Shown: in pieces, positions 1 to 5,786 of the stretch | Numbering within the stretch: the first letter of the stretch is position 1 | Layout: each line of letters starts with the position of its first letter | Assembly: GCA_041493205.1 (NCBI GenBank) | Contig: JBGPYM010000129.1 | Span: 1 to 8,650, forward strand | Source of the DNA: JBGPYM01 sp041493205 | Lineage (GTDB): Bacteria; Bacteroidota; Ignavibacteria; UBA10030; UBA6906 | DNA length: 8,650 bases | Direction of reading: 5' to 3' | Program-made: the position numbers and the translations under genes | The notes under the pieces: generated by a model | What the model saw: the letters and a program-made list of their open reading frames with translations, nothing else | What the model was told of the DNA's origin: nothing | Databases searched by the model: none

Positions 1-896
1 CACTGCGCGAGGGAGACCGCACGGTCCGGCTTGCATTCACAGGCGATCTCGGCCGGCCGAACCTCCCGATTCTCCGTGATCCGGTGTTTATCGGCGAGGA
101 AGGGACGGAATATCTCATCAGCGAGAGTACGTACGGTGGACGGCTGCACGCTCCGGTCACAGAGATGAAGGATCAGTTGCTCGTACCGATCCTGCGGGCC
201 TACGAACGGAAAGGCAAGATCATCATACCGGCGTTTTCCGTCGGTCGCACGCAGGAAATCGTCTACATGCTTCACCAGCTGAGCGTGGAAGGAAAGATCG
301 ATCATATCCCCGTCTTCGTGGACAGCCCGCTGTCGGTCAACGTCACCGCGGTCTTCCGGAAGCATCCCGAGTGCTTCGACAAAGACACCCTCGCCGTGAT
401 CAATGCTCCCGACAACAACGACCCTTTTGGATTCGACCGGCTGACATATGTCCGGGACGTGGAGGAGTCGAAGGCACTCAACGGCCGGCCCGGCCCCTGC
501 ATCATCATCGCGGCGTCCGGGATGTGCGAAGCGGGGCGCGTCCTTCATCATCTTGCGAACAACGTTGGTGACCCCCGCACGCTCATTCTGATTGTCGGCT
601 ACCAGGCCGAGAACACGCTCGGCAAGCGCCTGGTAATGCGCGAGCCGATGGTCAACATCTTCGGTGAACCTCACGAGCTGAAGGCGGAGGTCGCTGTGCT
701 CAACTCCTTCAGTGCGCATGCTGACCGGAACGAGCTGTTGCGTTACATCGGGCAGTTTCCGCCGAAGCAGATGAAGAATGTCTTCCTCGTCCACGGGGAT
801 CCGGACCAGGCGGAGAAACTTGGAGGGGGATTGCGGGAGGCCGGATTCGGGAGCGTTGGAATCCCTTCCCGCGGCGACACGGCCCCGCTGAACTGA
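1..896 (+). CDS. Beta-CASP metallo-beta-lactamase RNA-processing nuclease, 3' part (5' end outside window)
   Basis: This is the C-terminal 297 residues of an RNA-processing metallo-beta-lactamase of the beta-CASP (YSH1/CPSF73-like) family, predicted to cleave or trim RNA in the cytoplasm. The frame is open from base 3, so the first half, including the HxHxDH metal motif, lies off the left edge. Visible in order are FTGDLGR (metal-binding aspartate), ESTYGGR at about residue 41 (beta-CASP motif A), an IPAFSVGRTQE segment, SGMCEAGRVLHHL at about 171-184 (motif B histidine), SAHAD at about 237-241 (motif C histidine) and LVHGD near 263. All expected C-terminal catalytic motifs are intact, so the gene looks functional. 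Family members usually run to roughly 450-550 residues, so about 150-250 residues are missing. No extra C-terminal domain follows. It is separated by 9 bases from the downstream barrel gene. Family assignment is firm; the RNA target cannot be inferred. Confidence 0.93.
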   Translation, partial: LREGDRTVRLAFTGDLGRPNLPILRDPVFIGEEGTEYLISESTYGGRLHAPVTEMKDQLLVPILRAYERKGKIIIPAFSVGRTQEIVYMLHQLSVEGKIDHIPVFVDSPLSVNVTAVFRKHPECFDKDTLAVINAPDNNDPFGFDRLTYVRDVEESKALNGRPGPCIIIAASGMCEAGRVLHHLANNVGDPRTLILIVGYQAENTLGKRLVMREPMVNIFGEPHELKAEVAVLNSFSAHADRNELLRYIGQFPPKQMKNVFLVHGDPDQAEKLGGGLREAGFGSVGIPSRGDTAPLN

Positions 897-905
897 GGGG
901 CGCAC

Positions 906-2837
906 ATGCACTCCCGGCAGCATACCGTAGCGCCCGTTGTGCTCGCCATATGCTTCGCCTGCATTCCCGCGATGGCCCAGGAGGCTCTTCGGACCGGCGA
1001 GCAAACCGCTCCGGACACGCTCCAGCGGCCGAACACGGGGTCGATTCTCTTCGACAGGAACCTGAACACATACAACTGGGTCAACCGCGCCGTCGTCGAC
1101 ACCACGGCAGGCGCCATCCGTATACGCTTCCTCCAGCAGTATGCCGCCAACATTATTCGTCTGGACGGCATCCCTCCCGGCGGGCGAGACAGACTCCACA
1201 GCACGCAGCAGACTGTGTCGCTCGCGGTGCAGGCGCCAGTCAGTGACGTTCTGTCGCCGCTGGTGCAATGGAATTCGTTCACTTACACCGATGAAAAGGG
1301 GACCGGACTCAACAACGCGTCAACCTACGCCGTGCTGGGAGGTGCCGAGTACACTCTCACTCCTTCCTTCTTCCTGACCCCTCTTGCGGGGTACCGCTGG
1401 GACACACAGGCGGGGATCGGCGACCGCGGTCTTGCCTATGCGCTGGGGGCGCGGCTGCCGACAACCGACATTGACGGGTACCTGATTTCCGGGGGAGGGC
1501 AATTCCGGGAGGACCTGTTAACCCCGCGGAGACTGGAAGACCATGTGGCCCGGATCGGCATTCAGAAGGCATTCTCCCGATTCACCCGGGACAGTTTGGA
1601 GGCGGGGTTCAACAAGACCCGGCGCGAGTTTTACGCGGTGGCGGACAGCAATATCGAAAGCAGGTCGGAAGAAGTGTTTTCATTTGCCAACAAGCTTGAC
1701 TACGATTTCGATCCATCCCTGTCCACCTCCCTCTTCGTGGCAATCAACGGCCGGGGGCTCCAGAAGGACCTGCGCAACTGGAATGCAATCGGACCGCGCG
1801 ACGTCCAGTTTGACACAAAGATCGATGAGTTCCGGCTTGACACCTATGCGCAGGCGGCATACCGGAGCGCCGACGGGAGGGCGGGCGGATGGATCCGGCT
1901 CTTCTACAGCGAGCGCACCGAAGCGCACGCAGCGCAACGGCCGGCGGACTCATCACCTGCCGTCGCGCTGCGCTATGCGGAACGCAACCGGCAGGAGCAG
2001 CTTAAGGACAACACTTCGCGCCGTACCGTGCTAAGCGGATCCGTTGAAGTGCCGGTGACCATGTCCGACCGGATATCGCTCTCCGGATCTGCGGGGATTC
2101 TGCGGTACGATACGCCGAGTGATCTGAACGTGGAAGACCGGGACGAGCTCCTCGTCGCACTCTCGCTGGTCACGTCCCACCGGGTCAGCCGCGCGCTGAC
2201 ACTGGATGTTGTCCTGGACGGAACGCAGAGCCATACCGTCTATCTGCTCAAGGAGCGGAGCGCCAACAACAGCATCAACCGCGTTCTCCGGCTTTCGCCG
2301 CGCACGACGTTCCGGCCCGTGTCATGGATCACCAGCATGAACGCTTTTGAAGTCCTTGCCAACTACACAGTGTATGATTTTGAGCAGCAGCTGGCATCCG
2401 TAAAGAGTTTTTCCTATCGTCAGTTCGGTTGCATTGATTCGACGTCGATTGATCTGACGCACCGACTCGGGATTGACTTTTTTGCATATTGGAAGGTTTA
2501 TGAGCGGGGACAGCTGAAATGGAGCGAATTCCGCGAACGGACAGAAAATTCTGCGATCGAGGAGACGTATGCGTTGCAGCTCCGGTTTACTCCGTGGGGA
2601 AGGACGTTCTTTGCGGTGGGGGCGCGGTATTTTGCGCAGTCGCGGTACGCTTATGTAGCGGGAACAAAGGCGCTGGATACCTTTCTGAGCAGTGTAGGGC
2701 CGACCTGTACGATTCTCTGGGAGCCCGGCCCCCACAGCCGCATTGGGTTCCAGGGCTGGTATGAGCGGCGCAGGCAGCCGGACGGATCTGTGCGTCCGCT
2801 CTCGAACATGACGATGAGCGTTACTCTCACCCTTTGA
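906..2837 (+). CDS. Exported protein of unknown function, probable outer-membrane beta-barrel
   Basis: This 643-residue protein belongs to no family I recognise. The ATG is preceded by GAGGGG (895-900), which overlaps the upstream stop with a 5-base spacer. Residues 1-24 form a signal peptide: a basic/polar start, a hydrophobic core around 9-20, and an AMA|Q cleavage site after residue 24. The mature part lacks further long hydrophobic helices. It is full of alternating polar/aromatic stretches such as the VLANYTVYDFE region (about 482-492), and it ends in alternating MTMSVTLTL, all typical of outer-membrane beta-barrels. The last residue is Leu rather than the usual Phe/Trp. No TonB box or plug, OmpA-like domain or Por secretion tail is visible. 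Bases about 2341-2520 are clearly richer in A+T (about 46% GC) than the rest. It probably sits in the outer membrane; pore, transport or assembly roles cannot be told apart. Confidence 0.75.
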   Translation: MHSRQHTVAPVVLAICFACIPAMAQEALRTGEQTAPDTLQRPNTGSILFDRNLNTYNWVNRAVVDTTAGAIRIRFLQQYAANIIRLDGIPPGGRDRLHSTQQTVSLAVQAPVSDVLSPLVQWNSFTYTDEKGTGLNNASTYAVLGGAEYTLTPSFFLTPLAGYRWDTQAGIGDRGLAYALGARLPTTDIDGYLISGGGQFREDLLTPRRLEDHVARIGIQKAFSRFTRDSLEAGFNKTRREFYAVADSNIESRSEEVFSFANKLDYDFDPSLSTSLFVAINGRGLQKDLRNWNAIGPRDVQFDTKIDEFRLDTYAQAAYRSADGRAGGWIRLFYSERTEAHAAQRPADSSPAVALRYAERNRQEQLKDNTSRRTVLSGSVEVPVTMSDRISLSGSAGILRYDTPSDLNVEDRDELLVALSLVTSHRVSRALTLDVVLDGTQSHTVYLLKERSANNSINRVLRLSPRTTFRPVSWITSMNAFEVLANYTVYDFEQQLASVKSFSYRQFGCIDSTSIDLTHRLGIDFFAYWKVYERGQLKWSEFRERTENSAIEETYALQLRFTPWGRTFFAVGARYFAQSRYAYVAGTKALDTFLSSVGPTCTILWEPGPHSRIGFQGWYERRRQPDGSVRPLSNMTMSVTLTL

Positions 2838-2842
2838 AGGGG
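2837..2842 (+). promoter_or_regulatory. Ribosome-binding site AAGGGG deciding the GTG start of the RsbW-like gene
   Basis: AAGGGG begins at the last base of the barrel gene's stop codon and stands 6 bases before the GTG at 2849. The alternative in-frame TTG at 2834 lies upstream of this site and has no comparable site of its own, so GTG 2849 is preferred. Placing the site over the upstream stop implies translational coupling. Confidence 0.7.
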
Positions 2843-2848
2843 TACTCT

Positions 2849-3271
2849 GTGGCTTCGAAACAGTTGATATTCCGGCTGACGATGAAGAGCAACCCGCGCA
2901 ATATCGGGCGTGTGGAGGCTCTCCTCAAGAAGCTCGGAAAATCGATCCGTCTCGACGAGATCCAATTCCACAAGCTCATGGTCTCGTTGACCGAGGCCGT
3001 GAACAACGCCATTATTCACGGCAACAGGTCGGAACCGGCACGAAGGGTCCGTATCACCTGCGAGGTACTCCCGGGGTGGTTGCTCATCATGGTGGACGAC
3101 GAAGGGAAGGGGTTCAAGCCGGAAAAGATCGGGAACCCGCTTGCAAAGGAGAATGTGCTCCGCGAGAGCGGGCGGGGAATTTTCCTGATGCGGACTCTCA
3201 TGGACAAAGTCGAGTTCGACTTCGGCAAGGGCGGCACGCAGGTCAGGCTCTGGCTTGACACCAACAAGTAG
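2849..3271 (+). CDS. RsbW/SpoIIAB-like ATP-binding protein (probable anti-sigma factor serine kinase)
   Basis: This 140-residue cytoplasmic protein is a stand-alone GHKL ATPase domain of the HATPase_c_2 (RsbW/SpoIIAB) type. Such proteins bind a sigma factor and phosphorylate an STAS-domain anti-anti-sigma factor on Ser/Thr. Counting from GTG 2849, the N box is TEAVNNAIIHGN (48-59, with E49 and N53). The G1 box is DDEGKGF (83-89), and the G2 box is ESGRGIFLMRTL (106-117). A final GGTQVRLWL strand closes the fold. Length and motif spacing match the family. No sigma factor, STAS protein or PP2C phosphatase lies in the window, so its partners are unknown. The ribosome-binding site overlaps the barrel gene's stop, so the two are probably co-translated. 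Some members of this family act outside sigma control, so the kinase role is inferred from the family. Confidence 0.87.
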   Translation: MASKQLIFRLTMKSNPRNIGRVEALLKKLGKSIRLDEIQFHKLMVSLTEAVNNAIIHGNRSEPARRVRITCEVLPGWLLIMVDDEGKGFKPEKIGNPLAKENVLRESGRGIFLMRTLMDKVEFDFGKGGTQVRLWLDTNK

Positions 3272-3292
3272 ACAGGCCGGCCGCGGGCCCGT

Positions 3293-4045
3293 TCACGGCC
3301 ATCCGTGGACCCGCAGCGTGTTCAGGATGCGGAGCCGGCCGTTGCGCACCGGCCCCGGGTCTTCCTGTTGCACGACCATTGCCGGGGGCGGAGCGGCAAT
3401 CGTGAACCCGTATTCATAATTTGTTCCCACCATCGTCACGCTGTATCCCCGGAAGAGGGTCTCGACTCCGTTCACGCTGACCGAGAAAAACGATCTGTCG
3501 TCGAGCACTCTTCCCTGCACGAGATCTGTTCCCCCCGTGTCCTGCGCCCCCACGATCCAGGTTCCACCCGCCGGAAGTGAGAACGCCGCAATCCTGTCCC
3601 ATGCGAACGGTATGATGCGGTTTTCCCTTATCCGCACGGAGCGCGCAAGGAATCCGTACTGATAGATATCGCCATCGCTGCGGAACTGGAACATGAGCGT
3701 ATCGGGACGTATCGGCGGCGCGCCGGGACCCGCCTGCTCTATAATGGTGGTGATGCGCGTTTTTCCCGCCGCCGTTCCCCCCGTGTCAACGACACGCCAC
3801 AGCACGCTGGTCTGCGACGCGGCAATCCGGTCGCCGAAACCATTCAGCGCCCAGGAGTCGAAGATGAGAGTATCGCCCGGCACAAACGTGACCACCGGCG
3901 GCCCTCCCGGCACGGTTGCGGACGAGTCGACGGTCGTATCCCGGCACCCGGTTGCGCCCACCACCATGACAAAAATAAAGAAAGCGGACCCGTGCGCGAC
4001 GAAGTGCCGTCGCCACCAGCCCGCTTCCCGAAGAGGGTCCGCCAT
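3293..4045 (-). CDS. Hypothetical lipoprotein, translationally coupled to mdh
   Basis: This 250-residue protein is of no recognised family. After an unusually long 20-residue N-terminal stretch with basic residues (R12, R13, H14), a hydrophobic core (about 21-30) leads to ATGC with Cys34. This is a relaxed lipobox, with Ala rather than Leu at -3, so a lipid-anchored envelope location is likely but not certain. The mature part is beta-rich and soluble, with TWIVGAQDTGG near 165 and no catalytic motif that I can identify. There is no other ATG, GTG or TTG before the hydrophobic core, so the start at 4045 is the only sensible one. It lies 3 bases after the mdh stop, and a weak GAAG inside the end of mdh is the only visible ribosome-binding site. 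Expression therefore probably depends on mdh translation. Its 3' end faces the RsbW-like gene across 21 bases. Confidence 0.75.
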   Translation of the reverse strand: MADPLREAGWWRRHFVAHGSAFFIFVMVVGATGCRDTTVDSSATVPGGPPVVTFVPGDTLIFDSWALNGFGDRIAASQTSVLWRVVDTGGTAAGKTRITTIIEQAGPGAPPIRPDTLMFQFRSDGDIYQYGFLARSVRIRENRIIPFAWDRIAAFSLPAGGTWIVGAQDTGGTDLVQGRVLDDRSFFSVSVNGVETLFRGYSVTMVGTNYEYGFTIAAPPPAMVVQQEDPGPVRNGRLRILNTLRVHGWP

Positions 4046-4048
4046 TGT

Positions 4049-4972
4049 TCAGAGCTTCAGTTTCGCGATTGACGTTTTGACGTCTTCGGCGGATTTGTTC
4101 AACGCCGCCTGTTCGTCCGCGTTCAGTTTGATCTGGATGATTTCTTCGATCCCCTTTTTTCCAAGCTTCACGGGAACGCCGGCAAACGTGTCGCGCAGCC
4201 CGTATTCTCCCTGCAGCCATGCCGCACAGGGGAGGATTCTCTTCTTGTCCCTGACGATCGCCTCCACCATTGCAACCGCCGAAGACGACGGCGCATAGTA
4301 CGCGCTGCCGGTCTTGAGGTAATTGACGATTTCAATGCCGCCGTCCCGCGTACGCTTCACGAGGCGTTCCACGGTGGCCTGGCTCATGAGCTCGGTGATC
4401 GGAATGCCGGCCACCGTCGAGTAGCGAGGAAGCGGGACCATCGAGTCGCCGTGACCGCCCAGCACAAACGCATTGACATCTTCCACGGAGACATTGAGCT
4501 CCATGGCGATGAACGAACGGAACCGGGCCGCATCCAGAACCCCCGCCATGCCCATCACCCGCTGGCGTTCAAACCCGCTCACTTTCATGGCAACGTAGGT
4601 CATCACGTCGAGGGGATTCGAAACGACGATAAGGAGTGCGCGGGGGGATTTCGCCACCGCCGCTTCGGTGCAGCTCTTCACGATCCCGCTGTTGGTATTC
4701 ATCAGGTCGTCGCGGCTCATGCCCGGCTTCCGCGCAATGCCTGCCGTGATGACCACGATGTCGGAGTTGGCCGTCTCATCATAACCGTTCGATCCGACCA
4801 CTTTCACGTCGGTTTTCTCGACCGGCGTGGCCTCAAACATGTCCAGGGCTTTTCCCTGCGGGATGCCCTCGAGGACATCCACCATGACAACTTCGTTGGC
4901 GAGCTGCTTGTCGACGATGCGCTGCGCCGTGGTGGCACCAACGTTGCCGGCGCCTATGACAGTAATTTTCAT
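4049..4972 (-). CDS. mdh: Malate dehydrogenase, lactate-dehydrogenase-like type
   Basis: This cytoplasmic NAD-dependent enzyme interconverts malate and oxaloacetate in the TCA cycle. At 307 residues it has the standard length. The Rossmann dinucleotide motif GAGNVGATT is at 7-15, and D32 at the end of beta-2 specifies NAD over NADP. The ARKPGMSR loop (80-87) carries R81 and R87; the arginine at 81 marks malate rather than lactate dehydrogenase. SNPLDVMTYV lies at 118-127. GVLDAARFRSF (144-154) provides the Asp partner (D147) and substrate-binding R150, and GGHGDSMVP (172-180) holds the catalytic H174. The sequence resembles Chlorobi/Bacteroidota enzymes. The ATG has a clear GGAGG (4980-4984) at a 7-base spacing. 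No convincing promoter is visible in the 143 bases upstream, so it may be read from the rplU promoter through the hairpin pair there. Confidence 0.96.
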   Translation of the reverse strand: MKITVIGAGNVGATTAQRIVDKQLANEVVMVDVLEGIPQGKALDMFEATPVEKTDVKVVGSNGYDETANSDIVVITAGIARKPGMSRDDLMNTNSGIVKSCTEAAVAKSPRALLIVVSNPLDVMTYVAMKVSGFERQRVMGMAGVLDAARFRSFIAMELNVSVEDVNAFVLGGHGDSMVPLPRYSTVAGIPITELMSQATVERLVKRTRDGGIEIVNYLKTGSAYYAPSSSAVAMVEAIVRDKKRILPCAAWLQGEYGLRDTFAGVPVKLGKKGIEEIIQIKLNADEQAALNKSAEDVKTSIAKLKL

Positions 4973-5046
4973 ATGGCAACCTCCAGGATTTTCGTGAGAG
5001 AAGCGGTTGTGAACGAGAACAGATGGGTCGAAGAGAGCGGGTGGTG

Positions 5047-5062
5047 TCCGGCGCGTGCCGGA
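5047..5062. repeat. Inverted repeat (6-base stem, 4-base loop) between rpmA and mdh
   Basis: TCCGGC, a 4-base loop and GCCGGA form a perfect 6-pair hairpin in the rpmA-mdh spacer. On the transcribed (minus) strand it is not followed by a run of T, so it is not a standard intrinsic terminator. It could slow transcription, protect transcript ends or direct processing between the ribosomal-protein part and mdh. Confidence 0.5.
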
Positions 5063-5088
5063 ACTTCTGGACGTGAGGCGAGAGCCCG

Positions 5089-5107
5089 CCGCCGGCGTAC
5101 CCGGCGG
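5089..5107. repeat. Inverted repeat (7-base stem, 5-base loop) just after rpmA
   Basis: CCGCCGG, a 5-base loop and CCGGCGG form a perfect 7-pair GC-only stem that starts 10 bases beyond the rpmA stop in the direction of transcription. GCCC (5084-5087 region) and GGGGC (about 5110-5114) can extend it with an internal loop. No T-run follows on the minus strand. It may be a Rho-independent-like pause, a 3'-end stabiliser or an RNase stop, and is the most likely point separating rpmA from mdh expression. Confidence 0.5.
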
Positions 5108-5116
5108 TACGGGGCG

Positions 5117-5374
5117 TCAGGCCCTGGGAAGAACGCTGACGACTTTTCTTGACTTGCTGTATTTCCGGAACTCGACGACGCCGTCAATCTTGGCAAAGAG
5201 CGTGTCATCCCCCCCGATACCCACATTGCGGCCGGGCTGAAACCGCGTGCCGCGCTGGCGGACCAGTATGCTCCCCGCGGGAACACTCTCACCGCCGAAA
5301 CGCTTCACCCCGAGACGCTGCGCGTTGCTGTCGCGTCCGTTCCGTGAACTCCCAACCCCTTTTTTATGCGCCAT
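5117..5374 (-). CDS. rpmA: 50S ribosomal protein L27
   Basis: This 85-residue protein of the large ribosomal subunit has an N-terminal tail that reaches the peptidyl-transferase centre. The diagnostic opening AHKKGVGSSRNGRDSNAQRL is intact and starts directly at the Met, with no cleavable extension of the Firmicutes kind. Next come GVKRFGGE, the SILVRQRGTRFQPGRNVGIG core and a basic C-terminus. Length is normal. GAGGG (5383-5387) stands 8 bases before the ATG. The gene follows rplU by 14 bases, the near-universal rplU-rpmA pairing, and is surely in the same transcript. Confidence 0.98.
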   Translation of the reverse strand: MAHKKGVGSSRNGRDSNAQRLGVKRFGGESVPAGSILVRQRGTRFQPGRNVGIGGDDTLFAKIDGVVEFRKYSKSRKVVSVLPRA

Positions 5375-5388
5375 GGTGCCTGCCCTCG

Positions 5389-5697
5389 TTATGCGATAGC
5401 TGTGATCTTCACTTCCGTGTAGTTCTGCCGGTGTCCCTTCTTTACCCGATACCCCTTCCGTTTCTTTTTCTTCAGGAGCATCACTTTGTCCCCCCGGACG
5501 TCCCGCACAACCGTTGCCTCCACGTTTGCTCCGGTGACCAGGGGATTGCCGACCCTGATCTCTTTTTCGCTTCCGAGCAGCATGATACGGTCAAATTTCA
5601 GCTTCGTGCCGGCCTTTTCATTCAGCGTGGGGACCACAATCGTGTCATTCGGAGAGACAGTAAACTGTTTCCCGGCGATCTCTACGACAGCAAACAT
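5389..5697 (-). CDS. rplU: 50S ribosomal protein L21
   Basis: This 102-residue 23S-rRNA-binding protein of the large subunit opens with MFAVVEIAGKQF, the family signature. It has VGNPLV in the middle, a lysine-rich LLKKKKRKGYRVKKGHRQ segment, and ends in YTEVKITAI, all characteristic. Length is normal. The ATG is preceded by AAGAGG (5707-5712) at 9 bases. It is the first gene of the rplU-rpmA operon; the promoter at 5748-5776 leaves a leader of only about 44 bases, too short for an elaborate L21-leader structure. Confidence 0.98.
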   Translation of the reverse strand: MFAVVEIAGKQFTVSPNDTIVVPTLNEKAGTKLKFDRIMLLGSEKEIRVGNPLVTGANVEATVVRDVRGDKVMLLKKKKRKGYRVKKGHRQNYTEVKITAIA

Positions 5698-5747
5698 ACG
5701 GTGTTTCCTCTTCAGGGGTACAATATCAGAATAACCAACGGGTAGAT

Positions 5748-5776
5748 AAGGTACGCAATTTCCTCAAAACTGTCAA
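5748..5776 (-). promoter_or_regulatory. Sigma-70-type promoter of rplU-rpmA
   Basis: On the minus strand there is a perfect -35 TTGACA (5776-5771), a 17-base spacer and a -10 TACCTT (5753-5748, 4 of 6 consensus bases). Transcription would start near 5741, about 44 bases before the rplU ATG. It lies in the only gap between the ATPase stop (5787) and rplU, where a ribosomal-protein operon needs a strong promoter. Confidence 0.6.
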
Positions 5777-5786
5777 CGACAATCGG

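Noticed and set aside
3275..3300. GGCCG...CGGCC inverted repeat at the junction of the two convergent genes, a possible bidirectional terminator
   Set aside because: The stem is only 5 pairs with a 12-16 base loop, it overlaps the lipoprotein's stop codon, and no T-run follows on either strand.
3693..4298. Plus-strand open frame of 201 codons opposite the lipoprotein and the end of mdh
   Set aside because: It spans two real genes in antisense with no ribosome-binding site or recognisable motif.
4451..5152. Long plus-strand open frame of 233 codons opposite mdh
   Set aside because: It lies antisense to a clear malate dehydrogenase and has low-complexity His/Arg-rich composition typical of a GC-rich shadow frame.
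4969..5292. Minus-strand frame of 107 codons overlapping rpmA and the rpmA-mdh spacer
   Set aside because: It overlaps L27 in another frame, shows no family motif, and its apparent product is composition-driven.
5765..5785. Small TGTC-GTT-GACA hairpin after the ATPase stop, a possible terminator
   Set aside because: Only 4 base pairs, and it overlaps the -35 box of the rplU promoter; a TTTT follows on the minus strand but the stem is too weak.
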